Shown here: positions 29,793 to 39,169 of the stretch, piece after piece | How the letters are laid out: every line of letters starts with the position of its first letter | Numbering within the stretch: position 1 is the stretch's first letter | NCBI RefSeq assembly: GCF_900109045.1 | Contig: NZ_FNYL01000009.1 | Coordinates: 1-64,000 of the forward strand | Origin: Dyadobacter sp. SG02 | Lineage (GTDB): Bacteria > Bacteroidota > Bacteroidia > Cytophagales > Spirosomataceae | Length of the DNA stretch: 64,000 bases | Reading direction: 5' to 3' | Made by a program: the position numbers and the translations under genes | Notes under the pieces: model-generated | The model's input: the letters and a program-made list of their open reading frames with translations, nothing else | What the model was told of the DNA's origin: nothing | The model's database searches: none

Positions 29793-30004
29793 TTACTCTT
29801 CCATTATCCATTGACACAGATCATCCACAGGCCTTGCTAGTCTTCCTTGAAGCCATTCAGCCAACAAACTCGGTGAAAAATCCTGTTCTGTTGTCTCAAT
29901 AACCCATGACAAAAAATATTCTGGTCCCCCCCGCTGATCACACTTTCAACAGCTGGCTCTCTTGTAAGATACTCTTTCAAAGGGCTAAAAACCGGTTCTT
30001 CCAT
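29793..30004 (-). pseudogene. Small protein broken at a 7-base G run
   Basis: The ATG at 30004 (MEEPVFSPLKEYLTREP) reads to ISGG, then the G run (C run at 29926-29932 on the plus strand) throws the frame. With one more G the frame continues GPEYFLSWVIETTEQDFSPSLLAEWLQGRLARPVDDLCQWIMEE to TAA 29793-29795. That makes about 71 residues, acidic and helical. Family unknown. A homopolymer slip may be a sequencing error, a mutation or a phase-variation switch. Confidence 0.6.
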
Positions 30005-30409
30005 CTTTGGTTGATTTGCACGCAATATAGGGGATGAAGTCTTGACCCGATTTTGATTGCGTCCAGAAAAACACCATTTTTGAAAAGACGTGCTTAGGTA
30101 GCCAGCGCGACAGAAATACTCATAAATAGCGTAATCATTTTGTTATCGCTTAAAAGTAACGTTCATCTGTTTTTTGCGGCGAGAATTCGATCAACTAAAA
30201 CAGAGCTTAGATCCGCATCATTTTTGATAATTGCTAAGAAAATAATCCTCCAATTCAGTTAGCTGGCCAAAATATTGATGAATAAAACTACATTATAACA
30301 GCAGTCGACAGTCTGAGAGACCGTCAAATTTCGACATTGCTGGCGAAGAGAACCAATGACGCATGCGAGCTCACCCTTAGGAACAATGCGCTGGAAGAAT
30401 GTTATGTTT
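30005..30409. other. Stretch with possible coding debris
   Basis: No intact gene. On the minus strand at about 30175-30275 a short reading LAIIKNDADLSSVLVDRILAAKNR ends in a stop, and QLTELEDYF sits in another frame just before it; this may be the end of a decayed small gene. Confidence 0.35.
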
Positions 30410-30579
30410 CGTCCGATGATGGCGTGCCTTTGGAAGATGTAAGCAAAATGCTTGGCCACAGAAACATCAGAACCACAATGCGTTATTGCCGGGTGAGAAA
30501 ATCATGCATCAGTGAAAATGTTGGACTAGTAAGGGAGAAGCTATTTACCAAAAACGGTAAGCTCCGACAGACTTCATGA
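30410..30579 (+). mobile_element. Tyrosine recombinase C-terminal relic
   Basis: The reading DGVPLEDVSKMLGHRNIRTTMRYCRV is the last catalytic block of XerC/XerD-type integrases: LGH-x-x-x with the nucleophile Tyr in RTTMRYCRV. It continues to TGA 30577-30579. The core-binding domain and the first Arg box are missing, so it is a remnant of an integrated element. Confidence 0.75.
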
Positions 30580-30677
30580 GCATTAACAAATACTACTTGA
30601 CTTGGGCATGTGGTTTAATGGCTATCACAGATCAGCTAGAAAAGTTTATCGATACAGAGGCTTCACCGGGTCAATGA
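30576..30677 (+). CDS. Possible 33-residue peptide
   Basis: ATG at 30576 overlaps the recombinase stop (ATGA). The product starts MSINKYYLTWACGL and ends DTEASPGQ. A terminator hairpin begins at the stop. The overlap and the terminator favour translation coupling; the length and missing family make it doubtful. Confidence 0.3.
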   Translation: MSINKYYLTWACGLMAITDQLEKFIDTEASPGQ

Positions 30678-30705
30678 AAGCGCCTGTTAAGGTGCTTTTG
30701 TTTCA
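30677..30705 (+). terminator. Terminator after the recombinase relic
   Basis: AAAGCGCC (30677-30684) pairs with GGTGCTTT (30691-30698) with one G-T wobble around TGTTAA, followed by a T-rich stretch. The arms resemble the AGCGCC/GGCGCT hairpin of repeat A copies 2 and 3. Confidence 0.55.
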
Positions 30706-30733
30706 CTTAAAGACGTCTTCTCTGATTTCGAAA

Positions 30734-30777
30734 GCAAGTTGTAAGCTTCGTCGAATGCGACGAAGCTTACAACTTGC
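30734..30777. repeat. Perfect 20-base inverted repeat with 4-base loop
   Basis: Arms 30734-30753 and 30758-30777 are exact reverse complements around AATG; the arm contains GTAAGCTTCGTCG. No T tract follows, so it is not a usual terminator. It lies at the 5-prime edge of the macro-domain relic and may mark a recombination or insertion border. Confidence 0.85.
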
Positions 30778-31130
30778 GGTTAATGCAATTATTAATGCAG
30801 CGAATACCTCGCTGTTTGGTGGCGGCGGTGTCGATGGCGCAATACATCGAGCAGTCGGGAACGCGATTCTTGAAGAATGTCGTAAAGTAAGGGAGAAACA
30901 AGGTGGCTGTAAAGTAGGTCAGGGCGCAATTACGACCGCAGGGAAACCACCAGCGAAATTAGCTATTTATACAGCACGGCCAGTTTTAAATGGAGGGAGT
31001 AGTAACGAGGACTACTGAAAGCTTCTGCGTATTACAACTGATTAAGATAGTGTCAGCAAACTAGATTCATGCGATAGCTTCCCCAAGCATCACCATCGGC
31101 ATTTACAAACTTCCCAAACGCGGGACGGCT
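30773..31130 (+). pseudogene. Macro-domain (ADP-ribose-binding) relic
   Basis: The reading LAVNAIINAANTSLFGGGGVDGAIHRAVG is the ADP-ribose-binding core of the macro domain, followed by LEECRK, GGCKVGQGAITTAGKPPAKLAIYTARPVLNGG. After a stop at 31016-31018 the homology goes on in other frames: KASAYYN, then IASPSITIGIYKLPKRGTA (31071-31130). The N-terminus is cut at the inverted repeat. Intact members remove ADP-ribose or O-acetyl-ADP-ribose. Dead. Confidence 0.82.
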
Positions 31131-31277
31131 TTACACCACTGTAAACCTGGCAATACCCGATACAAATAATTCAGAATTTGTCACACTCGCCTACCTGAAT
31201 TTAAAATTGTATTACCAACCGGTAAGGGCCTGGCCATGAAAAACCTAAAATAGCCAGAACCAACGGGGTTAATCACT

Positions 31278-33437
31278 CTACTGGCCGCTTACTTCGACCC
31301 AGCCATTTTCCATACGCCTGAAAAGCTTGCCCGTAGTCGTATCAAAGTAAGAAAATCCTGGGGGAACGGAAGCTGCGACAGGTCTAGTATTGCCATAATT
31401 ATCACTAAAAACCCCCGCACTTTTGTTTCCCGCCCGGTAGCAATTAATAGCAAGGGCGTCGGTTGTCCCATTGAACATCTTGGTGAAGGAGTTGTTGGTA
31501 ATAGTGAGGTTTCCCCAATGCCGTTGATCTCCGAAAATAAACCCTTGCTGAACAATGTTGTTGTCGATAATCGAATTGCGAAGCGTACCAGCAGCCCCAA
31601 TGGTTACCCCTATTAATTTGGAACTAAGTGTAGAAGTTGCATCTTCGTTTCGAAGCATATTACCCGAAATGATGATATCCTCGCTGGCCTGATAAAGCAA
31701 ATTAACCAATACACTTCTTTTCATGCCGGGAATCAGCACCGTGTTATTGGTAATGGAAACAAACCGCGCACTTCCTAGCGCGATCGCCGCGCTGTGGTTA
31801 CCGTTCTCTATGGAATCCGGTATCGCCAGCTTAAATGTACAACCGGACACCTTTACATTATGCCGTTTGTAAACGTCTGGAAACGGGATAGTGTCAAGCT
31901 GCCTGTCGTCGTTATAAATTGCAACCGCTCCAAAGTCCCGACTCGCATGTCCCTCGAACAGGCAGTTGGACACAACGATATTACCCTGCGCTCCAATCTG
32001 ATCGGAATCGATACCAGTACTACCGTTGATATGGGATTTGATGGTAATGTAGTTTTTTCCGATCCCCCCTTTGAATCTGCATCGTTCTATCACTTTATTA
32101 CTGCTGTTGAAGGTATCCAGCAAGTCACCCGCCCTGCCATTAGCATCGAATACGCAGTCCGTAACATAACTGATCTGCCGCGTGCCGCCGCCACCCAAAT
32201 GGAGCAGCTCCCTGTTATCGTCATTGTTGGTGCCGGCTTTGAAGTCACACCTGCTGATCTCGCTATCGGCCTCGTAAACGGCTAAACCGATGTTTTCAAA
32301 CGTGGTATTCCTGCTGGTGAATTTGACATGCGGCTCTTCGTTTTTACTGCCCTTATCGGCGGGAATTGTCCCGATCACAATTGCCCAAGTGTCATCGCTG
32401 TTATTAATATTGGCGTCGATTTGTTTGATAGCGCAGTTTTCGAAATTCACTTCGGTTCTCTTTTTTGATTCACCATCATTCAGGAACTTGAATGCACCAA
32501 TCCCTTTGATGATCCTGCAATTGCGGAAAGTTACATCCGCATTGTAAAACGCCACCTGGCCGATAGCTATCGTTGCTGTATCGTTACTCTCAACCGTATA
32601 TGACCCGCCATCATGATAGTCCACGACATTAATCGTGACGTCATTACTCAGGAAAGCATAGCTACCGTATAATTTGAAATTCTTTTCTGCGATAATGTTT
32701 CCACTTTGGATAGAGATAAAGCCATTCTTAATCGTACCATTCTTCAGTGCGCCACCGTGAAAAAGCAGGTTTGACGTTGGGGGAAGGGTTCTGACATTTC
32801 CTTTCAGGTTTAGCGTGTCGGTAATAACAAAGGTTGTGTTCGGCTTTGAGATTAGCGCTTGGGTTAGTCCGACGTTAGGGTTGTAAGCTCCGAAATAGGC
32901 GGGGTCGATTATTCCGTTGAAATCATGTACCCATTTTGTGCTGCTATTTACCACGATCACCGAACCGCCATCCTCAGCCGCGGTGGTATCCGACAAGTAA
33001 TAATTAATGGGATCAGGCGTATCTCCGGTAGTATAATAGCCCAGTACCTGCACTCCCTTTACAATATTGTTCTGAACGTTCGCGATTTTATCGCTGGAAA
33101 GAGTCCTCAATTCCTGGATTGAGTTTACCTTATAAAAATCATCTTCTGGAACCGCTGCATTTATACGCGCAGCATCAAGTCCCTGTAGCTGCCGTTCGTA
33201 ATAACTTCCGTCAGGCCCCTTAATGAACCGGCCAATCTGTCCGAAAGCTGGCAGGCTCCCTATGCGACGCTTCCATATTGACCCATCGTAAATCACAGAT
33301 TCAAAATCGGGCCCTAGTTTATCAAAAGTGCTCAAAGTATCGACCTGATAGACCGGAATCAAATCCTGTCCTTTAACAACCTGGCTGGCGACAAAATAGG
33401 CTGCGCTCAGTAGCAGGCAGAGTAGCTGTTTTTTCAT
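31278..33437 (-). CDS. Secreted right-handed beta-helix protein
   Basis: ATG at 33437 (MKKQLLCLLLSAAYF); a TTG four codons upstream is less likely. Signal peptide of about 23 residues ending VVKGQ. Residues 30-190 form a non-repetitive head with SIWKRR and YFGAYNPN. From about residue 210 to 690 there are parallel beta-helix rungs rich in N, for example VTFRNCRIIKG, VNFENCAIKQ, NNTVLIPG and LTITNNSFTK. About 719 residues. Pectate-lyase-like helices act on polysaccharides or serve as phage-tailspike-like domains; no catalytic residues could be assigned. No T9SS tail. It is divergent from the T9SS protein at 33624. Confidence 0.8.
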   Translation of the reverse strand: MKKQLLCLLLSAAYFVASQVVKGQDLIPVYQVDTLSTFDKLGPDFESVIYDGSIWKRRIGSLPAFGQIGRFIKGPDGSYYERQLQGLDAARINAAVPEDDFYKVNSIQELRTLSSDKIANVQNNIVKGVQVLGYYTTGDTPDPINYYLSDTTAAEDGGSVIVVNSSTKWVHDFNGIIDPAYFGAYNPNVGLTQALISKPNTTFVITDTLNLKGNVRTLPPTSNLLFHGGALKNGTIKNGFISIQSGNIIAEKNFKLYGSYAFLSNDVTINVVDYHDGGSYTVESNDTATIAIGQVAFYNADVTFRNCRIIKGIGAFKFLNDGESKKRTEVNFENCAIKQIDANINNSDDTWAIVIGTIPADKGSKNEEPHVKFTSRNTTFENIGLAVYEADSEISRCDFKAGTNNDDNRELLHLGGGGTRQISYVTDCVFDANGRAGDLLDTFNSSNKVIERCRFKGGIGKNYITIKSHINGSTGIDSDQIGAQGNIVVSNCLFEGHASRDFGAVAIYNDDRQLDTIPFPDVYKRHNVKVSGCTFKLAIPDSIENGNHSAAIALGSARFVSITNNTVLIPGMKRSVLVNLLYQASEDIIISGNMLRNEDATSTLSSKLIGVTIGAAGTLRNSIIDNNIVQQGFIFGDQRHWGNLTITNNSFTKMFNGTTDALAINCYRAGNKSAGVFSDNYGNTRPVAASVPPGFSYFDTTTGKLFRRMENGWVEVSGQ

Positions 33438-33520
33438 AAATAACGTCAAGAAATGTTGAAGCGAAAAGCGCTTGAATTACCAAGATAGGTGAACTCTCAG
33501 CTGAACACCGGCAAAAAAAG

Positions 33521-33528
33521 TATATTTG
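33521..33528 (+). promoter_or_regulatory. Possible Bacteroidota -7 element
   Basis: TATATTTG fits the TAnnTTTG consensus and lies 95 bases before the ATG at 33624. No clear -33 TTTG was found, so this is weak. Confidence 0.3.
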
Positions 33529-33623
33529 TAGGATAAATAGGTATATTGCTGCGAATATTTTCTACCATTATGTAATAACTTAGTAGAAGACAACTTGTGT
33601 AATCCTTATCTATTCTTTTGTTT

Positions 33624-35063
33624 ATGAGGTGTTTTTTACTTGCTTTATCATTCCTCTGCTTTTATGTTCCCTTCGCCTTCGCGCAATGGGAAACGAATCA
33701 CTGGCTTTTTGGAAACCAGGCAGGCCTGTCGTTCAATGGTAACGTAAGTACCCTATTTTTCGGCAGCAAACTGCACCAATCAGAAGGATCGGCTGTCGTG
33801 TCCGACAGGAAAACCGGGCAGTTGCTATTCTATACTGATGGTTTGCGTATCTGGAACCGGCACAATGAAATGATGCAGGGTGGTTCGAATCTACTGGGCA
33901 GCTCGACATCTACCCAATCGGCTCTGATTGTCCCAGCTCCTGGTACATCCGATCGCTATTATGTTTTTACAGTTAAGGCATACAATGATGGACCAGAGCC
34001 TGGGTTACATTACTCGCTTGTAGATATGAAGCTGAATGATGGTTTGGGAGCAGTCGTAAAGGAAACAAAGAACAAGTTGGTGGAAGCCCGCACCACCGAA
34101 AAATTAACGGCCATTCCCCACGTCAACGGACAGGACTACTGGGTTTTGGCGCACATTTTGGATAGCGATGAGTTTTTGGTTATGAAGCTTACGGAGCAAG
34201 GAATTTCGATAAGGAAACGCAAACATATTGGTACTGTCCACAAAGGGGGTGCACAGGTCAAAAGTTCCGAGGCAATGGGCTATCTGAAGGCTTCCCCTGA
34301 CGGAAAGCGATTGGCTTCGGCAGTGTACGGTCTGGAAAGACCTTTTGAGCTGTATGATTTCGACGCCCAGACGGGAGAACTTTCAAACTACCGTAATCTT
34401 GGGAATTTCAGCTACCAGTATGGCGTGTCTTTCTCACCAGATAACACTAAGCTATATCTCAGCGGCTTATACTCGTTTCACGGTTCTTACCAATTCGATC
34501 TAGCAACACCCGATCATGTAACGACTAAGCTTACACTGACAGACACGCTGCGCGGTCAACCATATCTAAGCTCCTTGTCCGGTGCATTGCAGTTGGGCAT
34601 CGATGGTACATTATATTCAGCGGGCCGCTCGCCGGCACGAAGCCACCCCCATCGCGGACAGATTGCCATCATCAGCGAACCCAATGCAGCTGGAACGGAA
34701 TGCCGGGTGGGTTATCGTCCGATTGCTTATAACGGCAGGACACCGTTATTCGGGCTACCTAATTTCATTCAATCGGCCTTCAACCAGCATACGGAAACGA
34801 AGAGTGAACTCGTGCCCGATCTTGTCAATGTATATCCCAATCCCGTTTTCCAGAACAAGCTAACGATCGAGCCTCTCACGTCCGATCAAGCTGTTGAAAG
34901 CTTCGTTGTTTACGACCATGCGGGCAAGATGGTCATGCTTCGCGACGAGCCCGTCGCCGCGAAGCTCGTCATGGACACTTCCAGCTGGGGAAATGCAGGT
35001 ATATATGAGGTAGTATTTAAATGCAGGAATAGAGCCATTTCAAAGAAAATCTTCAAGCAATAG
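33624..35063 (+). CDS. T9SS-exported beta-propeller-like protein
   Basis: ATG at 33624 (MRCFLLALSFLCFY); 479 residues. Signal peptide ending AFAQ. The body begins WETNHWLFGNQAGLSFNG and includes QLLFYTDGLRIWN, YLKASPDGKRLASAVYG and YGVSFSPDNTKLYLSG, repeats like those of WD40/TolB-type propellers in gliding-motility-associated proteins. The C-terminal 75 residues are a type A sorting domain: LVNVYPNPV, FVVYDHAGKMV, GIYEVVFK, ending KKIFKQ. Exported to the cell surface; ligand unknown. Confidence 0.85.
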   Translation: MRCFLLALSFLCFYVPFAFAQWETNHWLFGNQAGLSFNGNVSTLFFGSKLHQSEGSAVVSDRKTGQLLFYTDGLRIWNRHNEMMQGGSNLLGSSTSTQSALIVPAPGTSDRYYVFTVKAYNDGPEPGLHYSLVDMKLNDGLGAVVKETKNKLVEARTTEKLTAIPHVNGQDYWVLAHILDSDEFLVMKLTEQGISIRKRKHIGTVHKGGAQVKSSEAMGYLKASPDGKRLASAVYGLERPFELYDFDAQTGELSNYRNLGNFSYQYGVSFSPDNTKLYLSGLYSFHGSYQFDLATPDHVTTKLTLTDTLRGQPYLSSLSGALQLGIDGTLYSAGRSPARSHPHRGQIAIISEPNAAGTECRVGYRPIAYNGRTPLFGLPNFIQSAFNQHTETKSELVPDLVNVYPNPVFQNKLTIEPLTSDQAVESFVVYDHAGKMVMLRDEPVAAKLVMDTSSWGNAGIYEVVFKCRNRAISKKIFKQ

Positions 35064-35224
35064 CCACATAAACACATTGCCCTGCCCAACCGCATGTTGA
35101 TCCCAGCTGGCGTCAGCAAGTATCAAGGGCACCGCGAAGGTTAGGAGCTTTGAGACTTATATTGTAAAAAAGGAAAACCTATTGGGACTGTAACTAAATA
35201 AGCGGTATTGCCAGGGAGCGCGAC

Positions 35225-35643
35225 TTGGCCGTACTCACGGCTCTATTTGTGCATGTTCTATTACAGTATCCTGCTTGAATGGCGGCGGGATCAAAATCGA
35301 CAATGTGGTGTTCGTTATCGATTGTGGCATGTATGTGAGCCCCGATACGGTGAAGGCGCAAACCGAGGGAAACATCGTAATGGGCATATCGGCGGCCATA
35401 AAAGGCGGGATCATTTTCGAAAACGGAACTTGCCAGCAGTCCAACTACCACGATTATCCGATATTGCGCATGAATGAGATGCCCAAAGTAGAGGTTTATA
35501 TTATGGAAAACATCGACGCCCCTGGCGGCGTTGGCGAGCCGGGTTTACCGCCTGTTGCCCCGGCGTTAGGCAATGCTATTTTTATGGCTACCGGCATCCG
35601 GCTAAGAAACCTTCCAATCGACATCATTTCAATCGAAAAATGA
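35225..35643 (+). pseudogene. Isoquinoline 1-oxidoreductase beta subunit (IorB-like) C-terminal relic
   Basis: Residues from about 35275 on match the end of xanthine-dehydrogenase-type molybdopterin subunits: IDNVVFVIDCGMYVSPDTVKAQTEGNI, GISAAIKGGIIFENG, QQSNYHDYPILRMNEMP, then GVGEPGLPPVAPALGNAIF with the catalytic Glu, and ATGIRLRNLPI. Upstream of 35275 the reading decays. The intact protein has about 730 residues. No alpha subunit is nearby. Confidence 0.85.
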
Positions 35644-35815
35644 GTCAGTCGCTAAAAGATCAGGCATCCTTCTCATCCTATCATGTACCGTAATCAAAAT
35701 GCTTTATATCTCTTCAAACGAAATGTTATTAAAATGGACAAAACGATTAATTGAAGGTGCAGCCCGGAGATGAAATTGCTTACCGGTATGTCGATAATAT
35801 TGAAGGCTAAATTGT

Positions 35816-37069
35816 TCAAAAGTCATTTTTATACATAACTCTTCCATCCAGGCCAATTAACTCTGCTTTATCTACTTCACATAACCCGTTTGAAATATAT
35901 CCAAGACCAGCCAGGTTTTTGGTGTCAGTAGTAAACTGCGTTGAAAATACTTTCTTTTCATTTACTTTAACAGTAGCTAACTTATTCTTTACGATTAATT
36001 CTATATCTGTCCACTCGCGTACATCAAAGGATATCGGCAATAAATCATTATCAGTTCCTTGCATTATCTGCTCACCAAATTGTATCATAGCTTCGTGTGC
36101 ACATCCTTTTGTCGTGCTTCTCAAAATCATAAATGACCGCTGGCAATAAAGCTCTATTTCCAGGTAAGGGCAAGCGTTGGGTCTTACCTCCCGCATTCTC
36201 ACCCTGGTTTTAAATTTGAAATTATCACTTGGTATATTCATTTGATTCGGGAAGTAAACGTAATGGTATCGCTTGTCTTTCTTAACGTCGATACCATCCG
36301 TCAGCAATTGTTCAACAGTCAGGCCAAGATTTCCATTACTAACGAAACTATCAGGTTTAAGATATTCTGGTGTGTAGTTGGCTATGTTATCAATTGAATA
36401 AAAAAACCATCGATCGGTTGGAATACTTACATCAATCTCTCTGATGGCAGAATCATTGGCTATAAGTTTAGCAACGTGATAACCAGGCTCGTAATATATA
36501 TCCGTGAGCGTATATTTGTTTTTGTAAATTCTCACCCTTCGGTTTGCATCCCAGGATTGTTGAATAAAAAAGCTATCTGCCTGCACGTTGTCAATATTAT
36601 AGTTAAATACTACTGAATTCGGGATATCATTTGAAGTATTCTTCCGGAATGAAAAAGATGCACTTTTTGCATTTCTAACCATTTCCTTTGGTGTGTCGAA
36701 AAAATAAATACTGGCGAGAATAATGACGACACCCAGTATTGATAAATATTTTAAGCCGGATTCATCACCTACTTTTTTTACCGGTTCTTTCGTTGGTCCA
36801 TTCTTGATTTTGTCGGCTTTATAATCCTGCCACGTCTTGTAATCGAAGTAATTGGCAATCGCATTAAGTGTAGCTATTTGCGGCAACCGGTTAAACTCCC
36901 CATAACCAAGTCGTTTTACTGTTGTCCCACTGATCAGGATGCCTGACTTTTGTCTTAGCTGCTCGCCAATATGATCAAAATCCCGCTGCGTCATATTGGC
37001 GAGATCACTATACCCATTGTCATTAAAGATCTTGATGATGCTTGCTTTTATTATAATGTGTTCGTCCAT
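35816..37069 (-). CDS. Membrane-anchored protein with a possible DNA-binding N-terminus
   Basis: ATG at 37069; 417 residues. Residues 1-95 are helical with LANMTQRDFDHIGEQLRQKSGILISGTTVKRLGYG, like an HTH or repressor-type fold, and NYFDYKTWQDYKA. One membrane helix follows at about 107-124 (YLSILGVVIILASIYFF). The remainder is beta-rich with SVVFNYNI (PKD-like) and WTDIELIVKNKLATVKVNEKKVF (concanavalin-like). This layout is seen in unnamed Bacteroidota proteins and suggests an envelope sensor with a cytoplasmic output; the function is inferred. Confidence 0.65.
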   Translation of the reverse strand: MDEHIIIKASIIKIFNDNGYSDLANMTQRDFDHIGEQLRQKSGILISGTTVKRLGYGEFNRLPQIATLNAIANYFDYKTWQDYKADKIKNGPTKEPVKKVGDESGLKYLSILGVVIILASIYFFDTPKEMVRNAKSASFSFRKNTSNDIPNSVVFNYNIDNVQADSFFIQQSWDANRRVRIYKNKYTLTDIYYEPGYHVAKLIANDSAIREIDVSIPTDRWFFYSIDNIANYTPEYLKPDSFVSNGNLGLTVEQLLTDGIDVKKDKRYHYVYFPNQMNIPSDNFKFKTRVRMREVRPNACPYLEIELYCQRSFMILRSTTKGCAHEAMIQFGEQIMQGTDNDLLPISFDVREWTDIELIVKNKLATVKVNEKKVFSTQFTTDTKNLAGLGYISNGLCEVDKAELIGLDGRVMYKNDF

Positions 37070-37520
37070 GATCTGTTCTATTTGAGTCCCTCCCAGGATT
37101 TCAGACTATTGAAAGTACAATTTGACGTAAATTAATTCATTTCCTTCGAACGGTCCACCGCGGTTTCAATTAAAAAAAGTCGCTTAGGAAACTCCAAGCT
37201 GCCGGCAGATCTCCCCGGGGCGTACACCTGTCTCAGATTGCCTAAGCGCAAAAGCGATGGCACCGGTCACCCGGCTGAGCGGAGGTCATTTCAAAGCCAG
37301 TTAAACGAATCGCAGGAAAAATGTTAGAACGCTGCCCTACTTCATTCAGATACCGAAAAAATTCCTGAAACCCACATTTGCCGAGTTTTGAGGGATTTTG
37401 CTACGCTTTTGTTCATGAATCTGTTGTTCTCCAGTCTTTATTTGCGGACAAACTCATCAGTAGGCGCACAATATCATGCTCCACCTAAGAATACGGACGA
37501 AACATTTTAAAGAAAAATAT
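37070..37520. other. Gene-free stretch
   Basis: About 450 bases between divergent genes. A GC-rich part at 37190-37280 reads open on the plus strand but was not recognised. No hairpin or promoter stands out. Confidence 0.4.
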
Positions 37521-38333
37521 ATGAGCATATACTTGACAACAGGTCGCATTTTTTTTGGTTTAGGGATAATGGGGATAGGGATTCTGCAATTGTTCTCCAC
37601 AGGGGTCCGGTCCATTATTATACCAGAGTTAAAAAACATTCCATCAGATTTATCATTTATAGTATATTTCATAGCGGCGTTGTTAATCAGCACTGGGCTC
37701 ATCATTATAATCGGGAAAAAATTTAATTTTGTGTCATTGTTCATGGGGATATTATTCCTGGCATTATTCCTGTTTGGTCATCTACCCTGGTCTTTATCAG
37801 CAGGGTCGTTTAATAATTACTGGGTCAACACAAATAAGATTTTAGCATTGAGCGGGGGATTCCTGGCGATCTCAACAATTAATGCAAGAAAATCGCAACA
37901 TAAAATTATGCGGTTGCTTGCTCAAATAAGCCCACTGGGCATATATCTCTATGCGATCATGTTATATAATTTTGCAGTAGGTCATTTCAATAATTTAGAA
38001 GGAATCAGTAATATTGTACCCAAGTATATTCCATTTCCAGAATTTTGGACTTTCCTAGGTGGTGTAACATTGATGGGGTCAGCGATAAGTATTTTTAGTA
38101 GTTTTAAAGTAAGAACAATCATGCTACTGCTTGCGCTAAATTTATTCATCTGGTTGTTGTTGCTACACCTATATTATAATATTCTCTATCCGCAGTGGCA
38201 GGACAATGAAAATTTTATTGGCTCCTTAACCTGTTTATGTTTTTGTGGCACTGCCTTAGTTATTTCTCAAACAACATCAAAGAAAAATAAGACATACATT
38301 CAACAGTCACCTGACGACGTCCAGCAGTTTTGA
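37521..38333 (+). CDS. Polytopic membrane protein
   Basis: ATG at 37521 (MSIYLTTGRIFFGLGIM), preferred because it starts the first helix and follows an A-rich leader. 270 residues with about eight hydrophobic segments; GRIFFGLGIMGIGILQL and the small size recall DoxX-like proteins. KSQHKIMRLLAQISP separates the two halves. Function unknown. Confidence 0.7.
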   Translation: MSIYLTTGRIFFGLGIMGIGILQLFSTGVRSIIIPELKNIPSDLSFIVYFIAALLISTGLIIIIGKKFNFVSLFMGILFLALFLFGHLPWSLSAGSFNNYWVNTNKILALSGGFLAISTINARKSQHKIMRLLAQISPLGIYLYAIMLYNFAVGHFNNLEGISNIVPKYIPFPEFWTFLGGVTLMGSAISIFSSFKVRTIMLLLALNLFIWLLLLHLYYNILYPQWQDNENFIGSLTCLCFCGTALVISQTTSKKNKTYIQQSPDDVQQF

Positions 38334-38506
38334 ACGAGCCATAAAAGCCGATAAGAGATATTCCGCTGAGTCAGAAGAACTGATCGCTCACGGATATGTG
38401 CCGAATATTAGATATAGGTCCTCAGCAACCGCCTCGTATCAAGTTTGCTGATTGCCATTTAGAGTTCTTAAACAGGGAAATAAGCATAAATTTTAAAGCA
38501 TTAGAT

Positions 38507-39118
38507 ATGGAAAACATAAAAGTGACATGTGGCTTAACAATATCTCTCGATGGATTTGCTGCCGGCCATAATCAAAGTTTCGAAAAACCATTTGGAGAGA
38601 ATTTCGACTCGGACTTGTTGGATCACTGGATGTTCTCCGAGCCGGAAAAGCATAGACATAAAAGAGAAATAGATGCCATTCTTGATGCCGGTGCCTTTAT
38701 CATGGGCAGTAACATGTTTGGGCCCAAAGACAGAAGGGACACACCGGAATGGAAAGGCTGGTGGGGCAACAACCCTCCGTATCATGCTCCGGTTTTTGTG
38801 CTCTCCCATCAGGAACGTGCGCCAGTAGAAATGGAAGGTCGAACGATATTTCATTTCGTTACGGACGGCATTGAATCGGCGCTTGAAAAGGCAAAAGAAG
38901 CAGCAGGAGGCTGGAATGTAAAAATCATGGGAGGAGCAGATACTGTCAATCAATATTTGGCTGCGGGCCTCATTGATGAATTGTGGTTGCATGTAGCCCC
39001 TGTCACTATTGGTGCTGGCGCGCGGCTTTTTGAAGGGGTGCCGAATCTCAAGCTCGAACCGGTCGAAGTAAGTGGAACCAGCGTAGTGACACATATTAGA
39101 TACAAAGTTTTGAAATAA
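38507..39118 (+). CDS. Dihydrofolate reductase/RibD C-terminal family protein
   Basis: ATG at 38507 (MENIKVTCGLTISLDGFAAG); codons upstream carry no family similarity. 203 residues. Features: the DGFAAG start, IDAILDAGAFIMGSNMFG, HAPVFVLSH, VKIMGGADTVNQYLAAGLIDELWLHVAP, GARLFEG. The fold binds NADPH; members include DHFR-like and riboflavin reductases but most are uncharacterised. Cytoplasmic, single gene. Confidence 0.85.
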   Translation: MENIKVTCGLTISLDGFAAGHNQSFEKPFGENFDSDLLDHWMFSEPEKHRHKREIDAILDAGAFIMGSNMFGPKDRRDTPEWKGWWGNNPPYHAPVFVLSHQERAPVEMEGRTIFHFVTDGIESALEKAKEAAGGWNVKIMGGADTVNQYLAAGLIDELWLHVAPVTIGAGARLFEGVPNLKLEPVEVSGTSVVTHIRYKVLK

Positions 39119-39169
39119 AATTTGTATCAACAGCTTGATAAATTTGTTCAAATTAAAAATTTACACATA

